Assembly (NCBI GenBank): GCA_022315425.1
Contig: JAIUPT010000033.1
Span: 1,674,001 to 1,738,000, forward strand
Length of the DNA: 64,000 nt
Reading direction: 5' to 3'
Origin: Pseudevernia furfuracea
Lineage: Eukaryota; Ascomycota; Lecanoromycetes; Lecanorales; Parmeliaceae
The notes below the pieces were generated by a model, which did not search any database, was not told the DNA's origin, and worked only from the letters and a program-made list of their open reading frames with translations. The stretch's first letter is position 1. Every line of letters starts with the position of its first letter. The position numbers were made by a program, and so were the translations under genes. Positions 10,969-21,809 of the stretch are shown here, one piece after another.

Positions 10969-12130
10969 ATTTCATCATTCATTACTTCAGTGGACTGTGA
11001 GACATACAAAATGGCTGTTGTCTTCGTCAACCGTTCTCCCATGGATGCGCAAGAAAAGTATTTCCTATGGTTATCGGGAAAGAGTATTCAGGTGCTCTGG
11101 AAACAGATAGGACATTGACAGAATGACACCTAATCCGACATGTGTTGTACCACTGCGTCCTGCCGCCGTCATCGCCGCTTCCGTCCTCACGACTTCTTTC
11201 CCCAGGCGGCGAGATTCGATCCTATTCTTCACTTTGATAATTTCGTTCTCTTCACGTTCGTGGTCTTAATGAACGCATCTAAAATTCACGTTAAAGTATT
11301 ACAATTTCTCTAATATGTCTTCTTATTAAGGACGATGTTTGTAGTGATCGATTCCTTTCTTATCATATAAGAGGTGTATACCTCGATATCACCTAGATGG
11401 AACCATGTCTTATCTTCGTCGGGGTATCAGTCGTCTTCATGAATACAAAAGAACCCTGAAAAGTGTCCGAAGCATATCTTACTTGCTTTTCTCGTCACTT
11501 TCACATATTTCCTCCGCCTCGGCTGGGTCATTCAGCATCGGAACGTTACCGAGATCAAAATTTGTTGCGTGATTTTGCCTGCTTACTTGATGTAGCTATG
11601 TTGACATGGCTGCTGTAAAAGCGCTCTATTGTCGTAGTCTGGAGTACCTTGACGCAATTTTCCTATCCGAGCAAAAGAAGCTTGTCGTATTGTCCCAAAC
11701 TTGCTTGATTTGTTGTTCATTTTGAATTTCTCAAGCTCCGTGTCATGGCATGCTAAGAAGATCTGAAGAGTGACCCTCGAGTACGGTGCGAAGGCTAGAG
11801 AGGAGGACACTTTGAAAGACCTGTGTACTTCACGCCCAAGCCTGTGCACTTATTATGGATATCGCGTGCCGCTCTTCGTCCTCACTTCTCCCATCCTCAT
11901 GCTATCATGGCATACAAGACCTCACGGAACTAGAAAGATGACAAAATATTCTGTTCAAGACATACAACAGTAGCGTTTCGTCCGGCCTCCATCTAGTGCC
12001 GAGGACCTTCCTAGATAGGTATTAGCGTTGGCGTCTCCTCAAAAATGACGTTTGTTTCATCACTTTCAATGTTCCACATACGTTTACTGGAGAGGAAGAC
12101 GTATCGCTTTATTACACCGTATCAATTGCG
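10969..12130. other. Gene-poor spacer
   Basis: About 1.2 kb with no supported gene. Small frames at 11583-11973 on both strands lack homology or codon structure. The right end serves as promoter for the hydroxy-acid dehydrogenase at 12131. Confidence 0.45.
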
Positions 12131-13623
12131 ATGGCCGGCGGCGCTCCTATCCCTATTCCGACGTCTGATCCGGATGAGAAGATCCTTAGCATTGCGGACC
12201 TGGAGAAGGCGGCATCTAAGAAACTTGGGAAGAGTGCAAGAGGTAATACTCGGTCTTTTGTCACGCTCAATTTTATCTGCTGTGTTCATGATGTTCAGCC
12301 GCCCGGTCCCTTGCTTGCGATTGAATGGGAGCATTAGGAATATGTCTTCAGAATCGATCAAGCGGAGGGAAAACATAAAAGAACTCTCATACTCTGCGTG
12401 GTAGATATTCTCTCCAGATGTGGTTCCATGGGGAGCCCTCAAAAATAAAAAAGCTCTCGCTTGCTGTCTGCGCCTAATGCATCAATTGACTGTTCTTTTG
12501 ACTTTAGAATTCTACAACTCCGGCTCGACGGATCAAGTCACCATCCACGAGAACTCAACTGCCTTCTCTAAATACCGCTTGAGGCCGAGGGTGCTGGTCG
12601 ATGTGTCTGGCGTCGACACTTCCACTACCGCCTTTGGCCGCTCCATCTCATTCCCTCTCTCCGTTTCTCCAGCAGGTCTTCAGGCAATGGCTCATCCAGA
12701 CGGGGAGCTAGCAACCAGCAGAGCATGTGCAAGAAAAGGAGTCAACATGGCAATCTCTTCATTCGCGAATCACAGCATCGGAGCCGTGAGGTCTGCTGCA
12801 GTAGAGGTCGGGACCATAGACCACGCTATACAACTGTATACGATGCGCGATCGCGAGCTCGAAGAACAGATCATCAGAAAGGCAGAAGCGGCGGGCTGCA
12901 AGGCTATATTTCTCACTGCTGATTCACCTGTTTTGGGTGTCCGTTACAATGAGTGGAGGAATGATTTTCGGACCCCTGAGGGACTTGAACTTCCGGTCAT
13001 CGGCTGGACCTCCCAAAAAATTAGATCCCAGACGCATGATTCGGGATTTGTGGCCTTCAATGATGACTCGCACAGTTGGGCGAAGGACATCCCGTGGTTG
13101 AAGGCGAGAACGAAGATGCAGATTTGGATTAAAGGCGTGTTGACTGCCGAAGATACTGCGTTGGCTGTGGAACATGGGTGTGATGGGGTTATTGTAAGTA
13201 ATCATGGGGGCAGGCAGCTTGATGGCGTGATGCCCACTTTGGATGCCTTGCCAGAGTGCGTAGAGGCGGCGAAGGGAAGGATCGCAGTGCACGTTGATGG
13301 GGGGTTCAGGAGTGGGACGGACATCTTCAAGGCGTTGGCGCTCGGAGCAGATTGCTGTTGGGTGGGTAGGCCTGCGATATGGGGCCTTGCAGTAAGTCTT
13401 CTTGCCCTCGCATTATCTCCGGTATGGCACGTAAACCTAGCACTCGACTGATGTGTCGCTCGTGGTATAGTATAAAGGAGAAGCGGGAGTGGATCTCATG
13501 CTTGAGACTATGCACAACGAATTCCGCCGGTGTATGCAATTGACGGGCTGCAGGACTGTCAAAGACATTACCAAGGTTTGCTTGGCAAGAATCGACGCTG
13601 ATGGGATTCTGAAAAGGTTATGA
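12131..13623 (+). CDS. FMN-dependent alpha-hydroxy-acid dehydrogenase/oxidase
   Basis: Three exons: 12131-12242, 12508-13391 and 13471-13623; introns of 265 and 79 nt; 382 aa. The first join gives SARGEFYNSGSTDQ, the family's FYNxG entry loop, and the last gives WGLAYKGEAGV. Active-site features of the glycolate oxidase/lactate dehydrogenase family are all present: IQLYTMRDRE (Tyr), FLTADSPVLG (Asp), QIWIKGVLTAED (the Lys that polarises FMN N1), VSNHGGRQLD (catalytic His and Arg), and VHVDGGFRSG with GRPAIWGLA for phosphate binding. It oxidises a 2-hydroxy acid to the 2-keto acid using FMN; the substrate cannot be read from sequence. The enzyme looks intact although its surroundings are decayed. 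The 265-nt intron is long for this genome. Confidence 0.9.
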
Positions 13624-14139
13624 CGCTCGCATGGTGTAGTGAGAGCAGAGGAGGTAGACTCTCAATGGTACATCGATGCTATTAGCCAGCTTGGGCCGTT
13701 TTCCCACCCGGAGGGCAGACGCTGTCATGTTAAGAAGATGGCCAATCATCATTTTCAGGGCATGAAAGATTCGGCGCGCAGACAGCTAAGACTTAGCCTT
13801 AGGCTCATGCGAATACGAAGAGTCTGCATCCTGTCCTGCTAGAGACCTGTGATAATCGAGTCGCAGCTTACATTTTCAACTTCAAATCGTAAGGATGAAT
13901 CGAGTCAAGCCCAATCAGGTAAAGTCGTTGGTTTCAGGCTGTGCCGCGCTTCAGCATGAGCAGAGTACCGTTACAGTGCCAAATCAAAAACTCGGAAGGG
14001 TTTTCCTCCTCACCAGCACCCAAGGGCAGATGTCTGAAATGGAAGCGCAAGACTTTAGGTACAGTGATCATGCATAATATATTAGCCGCCTACCCTTTTC
14101 GGCCTGGAATATTTCGAGTCAAAGGACGCCAATCTTCAT
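13624..14139. other. Convergent spacer, no gene seen
   Basis: Lies between the stop of the hydroxy-acid dehydrogenase (+) and that of the secreted protein (-). Short frames at 13639-13842 and 13895-14219 have no protein-like pattern. Confidence 0.45.
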
Positions 14140-14760
14140 TCATGCTAGATGAGCAACATCTGCCAAATGGATTCCAGAAGATCTATACAGATCCACTACG
14201 CCCATTTCCAAACCACTAGGCTCGTCGTACATCTTAACATGCGCCTCCTTATAGATTGCCCGCTGCCACATAGCCTGCTCGACCCCTAGAAGCATATTGG
14301 TCAAATCGATCCATTTGAGCCCCGGTACCATCGTCGAGTACGCCCTTATTTCGAGTCCAGTGTATGTTTTAGGGGGCGTCTTGAACACGTATGGGTCCGG
14401 AAACATGTAGACGTCACCATGCTTGACCAGGACGGCATGCGCAGCAGAAACACATGCTTCCAGAGTGTCCCGCATGGCGGGGCCGCCGATGGGGTTAGCG
14501 GTGTAGATGACAATGGCCACTTGGGTTTGCGGGATACTGTAGTGGATTATTTGGGAGGCGTTTAGTGGGTTGAGGTGGGTGTCGCTGGGTGTTTGTCAGC
14601 ATGCAGTCGCCCAATTGTTGTATGTGAGAGGTTGAGACTTTAATTGCAGTGAGATGCCTTGCGAGGAGAGAGATACGCCTGGTGGCCTCGTTGGCAATGC
14701 TGCTATGAGGGAGCTCAGCCACCCAAAGAAAAAGAGTTGCGCCATGAAAGCCTTGAACAT
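14140..14760 (-). CDS. Small secreted protein, family member A
   Basis: Likely two exons, 14639-14760 and 14140-14584, joined by a 54-nt intron with a clear CTGAC branch and CCAG acceptor but a weak GTCTCA donor; 188 aa. Without splicing, the same frame meets a TGA at 14596-14598, so a pseudogene is the alternative. The N-terminus is a signal peptide: MFKAFMAQLFFFGWL, then SSLIAALPTRPPG. The mature part contains LNASQIIHYSIPQTQVA, VIYTANPIGGPAMRDT, LVKHGD, PDPYVFKTPP, then VPGLKWIDLTNMLLGVEQAM. These blocks recur in the same order in the protein at 26692-27392 (+), so the two appear to be paralogs. Function is unknown; secretion is inferred from the leader. Confidence 0.6.
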
Positions 14761-16149
14761 CCTGTTCCGCTCCAAGAAGATTTGGAAACAAGCCTCGGCA
14801 TCGAATTCACAGCGTAGATAGAGATCATTGTGGCAGACCGAGTTGCTTATATCAACGGAAGAGAAGTCGCTTATGATCGTTGGATTCTAGATACTATGCG
14901 CCTGAAGGAGACCGCGTATGCAGGGACAGACCCCCACGAGATTGAAAGACGCGCTTATACATACACTGCGGGGAACTTGCAACGGTAACGTGGGATACTT
15001 GTGGAGAGAGCAGCGATTTGCTGGCGACCATTTCTGTCGGAGGATTTCTCGCCAAGCTGTCTTTTCGACGACTCGTTTCAGGCGCGAAGGGTCCAAAGGG
15101 TAGACATCGAGATTGCGAGAATTGAGCTTTGGAACATCATGTGAAAATCGCCGGATTTCCTCGGTGAATCTGGCACTGACACAGTCCACTAAAGCCTCGA
15201 CTAGATCCGCCCCAAGCACTATGGATGACTTTGGCGACGCTGTTCACACCTGTCTGTCTTTCGAATCACGGAGCTTCTTTGAAACATCTCACTGCGAAAT
15301 CTTGTTCCGATTTGCCCTCGCACCCTGATGTGGATCCGACGTAAAGGTCTTTCAACACACGAGACAGTAAGTGCGTATCCAAACAGAAAGAGAAATATAA
15401 AAGATAGAGTAGTTATCTTAGTACAAAAGGGAAATGGACGCGAGTGATCGTCAGTGCCAAGACTTCTCGGTTAAGCCTCGGCGCTCAATGCCTGCTTTGT
15501 TTGCTCAGTCCCTGAGTGGGCTGTTGTAGGAAATGAACCACATGCTGCAACTTCTTTCGTCTCAGTCTTGTCACGGTCATTGGAAGGAATGCCCAGTCGA
15601 TTTGTCAACCTCGCTCTCTGAAGCAAACGATCAATATTGAGCAGGTGAACTACTTCATTTGGTAAAGCTAGCGGCATTCGTTCCCCCCAATGCCTGTTAT
15701 TTTCTAGCTTTCTAGCTGCTGTCACAACTCTTCTTTCTCCTTTACGCTTAGTCCTGTACACTGAATAGGATAGCCATGATACAGGTTTCTACATCACCCA
15801 TCGCCCAGAACCCTGCCATTGAGATTACTCGTAAAGTATGGTGACAGATTTTTATTAAGGAAGATACGATTCAACAAAAAGCATGTGCACTGGGGCTCAA
15901 TATTGATAACAGCAAATGACACTACACCTCACGCATGTGGGAAGCTCAACGTCAGCAAAAGGGGATGGTATTGTGTTTGTATTAACAAGCTCAGCACTGA
16001 ATGAGTGTAATCCTATTCATCCTTTCCATGCCCAATCTGCAACTTCCAAGTCACAAAGCTCGTCAACCAGTAATCCTCTCCCTCCCCCTCGCATCGTCCA
16101 CTTCCTCAAGCTATTACCATCAGTCGCTACCTGCTTGAAGCATCTAGCT
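14761..16149. other. Spacer with an unidentified minus-strand frame
   Basis: A minus-strand open frame at about 14887-15240 has protein-like composition: LGADLVEALVDCVSARFTEE, then IRRFSHDVPKLNSRN and DVYPLDPSRLKRVVE. It has no ATG, follows a stop, and I do not recognise it; it may be the C-terminal end of a decayed gene. The remaining sequence, including the 15471-15761 frame, shows nothing supportable. Confidence 0.35.
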
Positions 16150-16545
16150 TTATGTATCAAGGTAGAGGACCTTGATAGTCACAGTTCCGGTGGCCCCAGA
16201 TGTCGAGATCTGAGGAACAATGGGGGACCACTTATCGGCCACATACTTGGCACTAAGTTTGTTGGCTCCAATGTGGGGGCAGTCCCAATAAAGCTGAAAG
16301 ACGCGTTCATTACCGTGCATGATATCGACCTGGCCATCGGTGCCATTCGGAGTATTCTCTCTGCCACAGCTAGCGAACTTAAAAGTTGCGTTACCTCCAA
16401 TAGACTTGTCGTTGACGTTGTTCGTGGAAACCTTCGAGACCTCCGCGTCCTTGTCCGGATGTTCGCAGAATTTGCTCCAATGGAGATAAGTGCCTGACGT
16501 TCTGACTGAGTTACTGTGACCATAGCAAACGGTACCATAAGACAT
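16150..16545 (-). CDS. Aegerolysin family protein
   Basis: Reading from the ATG at 16545 gives 131 aa, the usual family length. The central and C-terminal parts match aegerolysins: a DKDAEV segment near residue 33, an ATFKFASCGRE block (55-63) followed by a PNGTDG turn, and YWDCP (86-90), with a final GTVTIKV strand. Aegerolysins are small beta-sandwich proteins that bind particular membrane lipids; in some fungi they act with a MACPF-domain partner to open pores. No MACPF gene is visible in this window. The first 20 residues do not show the family's usual opening strand, so the true N-terminus may lie on an unseen upstream exon or may have diverged. No conventional signal peptide is seen, as is normal for the family. 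Intact as read. Confidence 0.75.
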   Translation of the reverse strand: MSYGTVCYGHSNSVRTSGTYLHWSKFCEHPDKDAEVSKVSTNNVNDKSIGGNATFKFASCGRENTPNGTDGQVDIMHGNERVFQLYWDCPHIGANKLSAKYVADKWSPIVPQISTSGATGTVTIKVLYLDT

Positions 16546-17208
16546 CTCCACTAAGTTTTCGCATCACAGCTGCGATTGATTGCGCTATCACACAAAAGCT
16601 CCACCAAAATGTGGGGGAAAAGCTCGCTCGACGTACGCGTACACGTACTGCTTCGTAACATAGCCCATTGGACAAGCAAACTCTTCAACTACGGCAGCAA
16701 TGGCTTTGCTGGCTCGGAGAAATTTCGTGATGCTTGAAGGAGCACTGTCGCCATTGGATCAATAGCATGATCGCTGGGTACGTGTTAATGAGAATATGAA
16801 GAAAATTGCCGCAAAGATTCCTAGGCACGCGGGGCGAATCGGGGCGAGGGCCTGTGCCAATCTTCGAATCATCACACTTGGGGGGTACGGTCCGCCGGAT
16901 TGCTTTCTCAAAGGAAGGCAGGCTTCAAAAGCCGCCTGGGGTAGGTACTAGGGAAAGTCCTTTGTAAGTAGGATATTGCCAGTATCCTCACTCATGTCTA
17001 CAGACTTTGCATGGAGGTTACCATGACCATTCACACCAAAGTAATATCAGTGCCCCGAGAGGCAGAGGATGAGAAAATAAGGCGGGTGCACTGTGACGTC
17101 AATTGTTGCGTCATGCGTCCGCGGTCACGCGAGGTGAAAATAAACAACGCGTCTCATATTGGAAAAAAAATTCAATCCTCTTCATAACCGCAGGAAAATT
17201 CGGCTATC
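16546..17208. other. Divergent intergenic region
   Basis: Shared upstream region of the aegerolysin (-) and the pRiA4b-ORF3-like gene (+). Contains a GC-rich stretch with repeated GGGGCGA at about 16830-16850 and an A-run just before the start at 17209. No gene seen. Confidence 0.45.
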
Positions 17209-18078
17209 ATGCCAAAGGCCCAGAAGAAGACTCGTTCATCTAACTCTCGTGCCACCCCATTGGCTACTCGCGACACCAATGCGTCAAAGCAGCCCCCGGG
17301 TTCCAAGAAGACCAACAAGTCGAAGAAGGCCGTAGAGAATGAGGAAGACGACGTAGATTCTTCCCAGCTGTCGAAAGCCACTGCAACCAGCCATGAGGTC
17401 TCTTCCACTGACGCACAATCCGCCAGCAACTACCTCATCCTAGCCACATTAAGCTGTAGCAGGAATCCCACTATAACCTGGCTCCTTTCCTTACCACCAT
17501 CCCTAACTTTCGACAAACTCCACCGTGTGCTCCAGATCTCTTTCGGCTGGACCAACAGCCACATGCACGAATTCAACGTCTCGCTAATCGATGACGAAGC
17601 CGGGCTCATGGGCCGCGCCCCTTGCCTTTCCATTTGTCCAGACCCAAGCGACTTGCCAGATGATCTTCAGGAGGGAAGCAGGGCTGAGTCCGAAGTCGCG
17701 CTGGCAGACGTCTATGAGAAGCCCGAATGGAAAGACAAAGCCGAAATCGAATACGAATATGATCACGGAGACGGCTGGAACCATCGCTTGGCATTGCTGG
17801 GCCGTGCAACTCCCGGCACAAATGCTCAGTTTGGTGCGCCCGATGATGTAAAGGTTATATGTTTAGATGGGCAAGGACATCCCGCTGCGGAAGATGTTGG
17901 AGGTACGTGCGGATGGGAGGATTTGAAGGAAGCGTTCAAGCATCCGCGTAAGGCGGAGCATCGTGAGCAGATTGATTGGTACAAGAATTTTTGTCTCAAT
18001 GGGGGCAAAAATTTGGATCCGTACGCATTCGATGTCATGGATGTGAACGATGGCCTGAGAGATGCTTTTTGCCGATAA
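17209..18078 (+). CDS. Plasmid pRiA4b ORF3-like domain protein
   Basis: Single exon, 289 aa. Residues 1-75 are basic and then acidic, low-complexity (KKTNKSKKAVENEEDDVD). From about residue 80 the protein is a pRiA4b ORF3-like domain: WLLSLPPSLTFDKLHRVLQ, ISFGWTNSHMHEFNV, a YEYDHGDGWNHRLAL segment, then the signature CLDGQGHPAAEDVGG, GGTCGWEDL and a C-terminal DPYAFDV. The fold was first named from a bacterial plasmid protein and is scattered through fungal genomes, sometimes next to zinc-finger domains; its molecular role is not established. Being intronless in a genome of intron-rich genes fits past acquisition from bacteria but does not prove it. The stop is at 18078. Confidence 0.85.
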   Translation: MPKAQKKTRSSNSRATPLATRDTNASKQPPGSKKTNKSKKAVENEEDDVDSSQLSKATATSHEVSSTDAQSASNYLILATLSCSRNPTITWLLSLPPSLTFDKLHRVLQISFGWTNSHMHEFNVSLIDDEAGLMGRAPCLSICPDPSDLPDDLQEGSRAESEVALADVYEKPEWKDKAEIEYEYDHGDGWNHRLALLGRATPGTNAQFGAPDDVKVICLDGQGHPAAEDVGGTCGWEDLKEAFKHPRKAEHREQIDWYKNFCLNGGKNLDPYAFDVMDVNDGLRDAFCR

Positions 18079-18356
18079 ACAGCGGAGGGAGAAGGCAGTT
18101 GACGCTTGCGAAGGCTGTGGGAAAGAATTGTAGTCTTAGATGGAGGACTACTTTTCGTTAAGATGCCCAGAGTACCCACAGAGGACCAGCGGCTACGAAA
18201 GCAAGTCATGCAGGACAGACGAGTGGATGAAGCGATTAGGATACCAGTCTGCTAAGCTAATTATGAGAATGTCAACAATGCTTTCTGTCTTTGTTTTCTT
18301 TTCAATAAGGAACGCCAGTCAATTACCAGTCGTCGAACTTGTCACAGAAACTCCAT
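18079..18356. other. Short spacer
   Basis: 3' flank of the pRiA4b-like gene. No feature seen. Confidence 0.4.
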
Positions 18357-18842
18357 CTACGCCCCACCAATGTAGAACTTCTGATCTTGCTGGCAGATTC
18401 CCATGATCATGATGCTTCGGGCTGGAGCTGAATCTCGCGGGTGCCTATGCGTTCTTACAGCAATTTCGCTTTCATCCTCGGACGTGGCAGCCACACTGAC
18501 GTCGTAGTTCGGCATTGGCTCTTCCATTATCTCATCGACGATAGTTCCTTTCTCTCGGTACGATGCCTTTGCCAGCCTCGCACGTATCTCATGGTCCACG
18601 GCCCCGAGGAGCGAGTTGGCACCTCCCTGTGGATCATAGTGTTCTGCAGCAAGGTATCTCGCAATTTGCCCATCATCGACGAAATTGAGAAAGATGTTTC
18701 GTAGGAGGTCTTTCGACTCGAAGTTTATGGGCTTGCGAACTTCCCGCCAAAGACTGCGTATGAGTTTGCAGGTCGCAACAGCCTTTCCGCCCTCATTGAA
18801 GAGTAGAAATGGCGCGATCTCTGTCCAACCTTCTGGTCAAAG
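18357..18842 (-). pseudogene. Unrecognised open frame without ATG
   Basis: A minus-strand frame of about 160 codons opens after a TGA near 18843 and runs to the stop at 18357. It has protein-like content (PEGWTEIAPFLLFNEGG, then KLIRSLWREVRKPINFE, DLLRNIFLNFVDDGQIARYL) but no in-frame ATG; its first possible start codon is a GTG. Immediately upstream another frame reads FHKSLWQTVKREF, suggesting a frameshifted continuation. This looks like the C-terminal remains of a gene. I do not recognise the family. Confidence 0.35.
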
Positions 18843-20463
18843 GTGATCCGAATTCTCTCTTGACTGTCTGCCACAACGACTTATGAAATTCTTTGAACGG
18901 TGCTTTCTTCTGCTGTTCTTCGCTTTTCTTTGAGATGTTCATCCCAGAAATTGGCTAAGCGCTGGCTTGCCCACTTTGGCCGCTAGTACCAAAATTGTCT
19001 GTGAGCAATCGAGCTACTCGTTGTTTTGACGATATTTGTATTTCCCCTTAAACAGCAAAAGCATTGATTGCCGTACGTCTTCTGTGGTCTTCCCCATTCG
19101 TCTAGAAGAATTACGTTCCATCGGCGTGCATGTTGTGCAGGGTGAGCGCTGAGTGGGGAAGCCTGTCTCCATCCCTCATACCCGGCGCAGGTGCCCAATA
19201 GATCGGTACTATGGCGCAAGATAGCGCAGTCTACCGACAGGAATGGAAGCTAGAAGAGGCGACCAAGGCTGCTGGCTGGCTCGGTCTTCCCATGACCGCT
19301 GGGCCCTGTTAAAGAGCAAGACGAGCGGCTGTCGCACACACAGGATACTGCTGCAGCTCGGAATTGACGTTTTTACCGATCTCCGCTAATGACACCTGGG
19401 TTATGCAAACGATTTGGGGCCGCATAATCAGCAATAAGGCCCGCAAACCTGGGGTGCAATGGCCGCCAAATCCGCGCGATTAGCGGGTCATGGTGCTTTT
19501 ATAATCACAGTTGCGAGCCTAACGCGGCGGTAGCTCCTCTGTGTTGACCGTGGCAGAGGATGATACGCACGCAAGCCGTTCCATCTTAGTCACGACTAGG
19601 CCGGTTATAAAAGGGGGAGAGAATTTTTATCTCGTATGCATTTTTTGCCGGCCAGAGCAGGGCTTTGAGGCAGGAGAGTCTGCAAGGTTGGCTTCCCCAG
19701 AGTTGTCGCTGTACAAAATGCGAGAGAGGAGAGTAAGGCTTGGTTCAGAGTCTGTATCGAGAGTCTTGACATCATGTGAGGTGATTGGAGAGAGACTTTG
19801 ACTGGAATGGGGAAGAGGATTTGTTTGTGAGAGGATGGATTTCTCCTTACGTTGTTTTGCCCGAGCCGTTACTCCGATAATGTATCCAGATAATAATTCA
19901 AGCACCTTTCATCAGGAAGTCAATGCTCGGGAATCTACGCTGTCTTGATGCTCTAATATTTCGGAAGACTCTCGCAAGCATTATTCAAGAATGACAGAGA
20001 AGGAGACTTAAACGACTAAGAGTCTGCTTTTATTTATTTTCAAACATCTGTGAAACACTGCAACATTTTTGGCTCTCATTGACAGACATTGAGACGACAG
20101 GTGCAACAGATTGCTCAAATTTTCCAAAAGTGATTTGGCATTGCGCTGGGCTTTTGCGTCTCCAGGACCTCCCGTCTGAATGTTCGAACGCAGAACAGCA
20201 TTCATGTGGAAGGTCGTTGAACATGTCACATTCAAGTCCCAAAGGCCATTCAATCTGCGCGTTGAGGTCCCAGCAGATGGGAGGCAATGTTCACTCCATG
20301 TGTAGAGTAGAACCTCGGAGGAAGAAGCCGGTGGACTGGCGCTCAGGTATTGCGCTCCTGATACTCTATACATCGTAGTGCCTCACGAAGCCAACCTCTT
20401 GCGCCATGTACCGCCCACTAACAGGACCTGTCTATCCACTTGCATGGAGGCGGAACGCCTGCT
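18843..20463. other. Gene-poor spacer
   Basis: About 1.6 kb without a supported gene. Several 70-120 codon frames occur on both strands at 18983-20378 but overlap each other and lack recognisable motifs. The sequence is probably decayed; nothing repeat-like was clear by eye. Confidence 0.4.
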
Positions 20464-21809
20464 TCAACCTCCTCTTTGTTTCTTTTCCTCGAAACGCTGT
20501 TGTTCCTTTTCCAGCATCATGACCTTACAGTCTTTGTCTTCGCCGGCCAATTTTACGTTATCGAAGCACCAGGTAATGTAATAGTCAGGCCTATACAAAT
20601 CTCCGAGTCAGTATTGGCGCTTCAGAGTTTGAGACAGGCGTGTGATGGCAAGGTATCAAATAGCGGTGCTCGACGAGAAGCCACGTTCCACCATGTGTGC
20701 TGACAATTAAACGCACATACCGAACACTGATCAAGAAGCTTTCGTTGCCAAGAAAGAATCCGGGCGCCAGCCATAGTTTTCGGATTATTTTTGGAACAAA
20801 TGTTGAAGCACTCATCTCAGGTGTCTTACAAACCGAAACCTTGAGATCAAAAACTTCGACTTCTTCAGGTCCGTTGGCGTAGTCTCCCAGATATGCCACA
20901 TCTTTCCATCAAATGAAGTCCTTCCTGGCAAGTTGCGTTGGGATCGAGTGTTCCACTGCGTGTCTTTGGAGCTCCAGTCGATCAGTCTTCATGTCATAGC
21001 ATACGCGTAGGGCCTCCCACATACTGGGTTTCGCCCGCTGCGCGTCTAGCTCTTGCCGGCTACCAGCGTACGACCCAAGAGTTACACAACTAGCCCTATA
21101 CATAGGCGTTTTATTCTCAGAGTGCATGCGGTAGCCCTCGATGCTGGGATGCTCCATGCATCCACAAGACTCAATTTGACCTTTGAGATTCCTTCGTATG
21201 AAACGCACCCAATTTGACTTGTCAAAAACCTGCTCGAAGTAGACAATAGAGTTTTCCTCCGGGAACAATCATCACGAAGTAGATGTACATATCGAGGTAA
21301 GCTCCCTGGTTGATTTCTATTCGAAAATGATACGACTGGCGACCATTGATGTCCCAGGTCATGACTTTTTTCTTTTCACTACTATCGTGTAATACCCGCC
21401 TCAACCTGCCACTTGCCCATTGCCATGCTAAACGCAGTACCGCTGCGAAAGGACTCTATGTGCCCCGCTCGTAATGAGGCCGCAGAATCTGGCGGGAGGC
21501 CATCTAGAATGTGAAGGGCTCCTTGCGAAAGACGTCTTCTGTTAGTAAAAGTCCCTTGCAAAGGGTCTTTCAACGTACCTGAAGAGGTGTCTGAAATCTC
21601 AAACAATGGTCTCAAGGCCAGAGGCTCAACAAACTCTGATGAGGACAGTATCTGGAACCATTTTTAGACACACGCTGCGCCTGGAATACCTGGTAAACTT
21701 CCAAATGCTGGAAAATTTGATAGCAAAGTTCGATGGGGAGCTTTGCAACATGTCTCAGAACGAAAATCCACAGTGCTGATCTTGGCCTGGAGGAATCAAA
21801 TTTGATCAT
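20464..21809 (-). pseudogene. F-box protein pseudogene
   Basis: Starts with ATG at 21809; the first 45 residues contain an F-box: KLPIELCYQIFQHLEVYQVF followed by QAQRVSK. The frame then breaks in an A-run at about 21660 (5 As where 3 or 6 would continue KWFQILSSSEFVEPLALRP). A 40-odd-nt intron with GTACGT and TACTAACAG signals follows at about 21540-21580. Two more single-base frame changes occur near 21405 (GKWQ to LRRVLHDS) and near 21265 (before FPEENSIVYFEQVF), and there is an in-frame TGA at about 20906 before WKDVAYLGDYANG. A last exon after an intron encodes YYITWCFDNVKLAGEDKD and ends KKQRGG at 20464. The whole gene is traceable but cannot make a protein. F-box proteins are substrate adaptors of SCF ubiquitin ligases. 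Confidence 0.7.
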
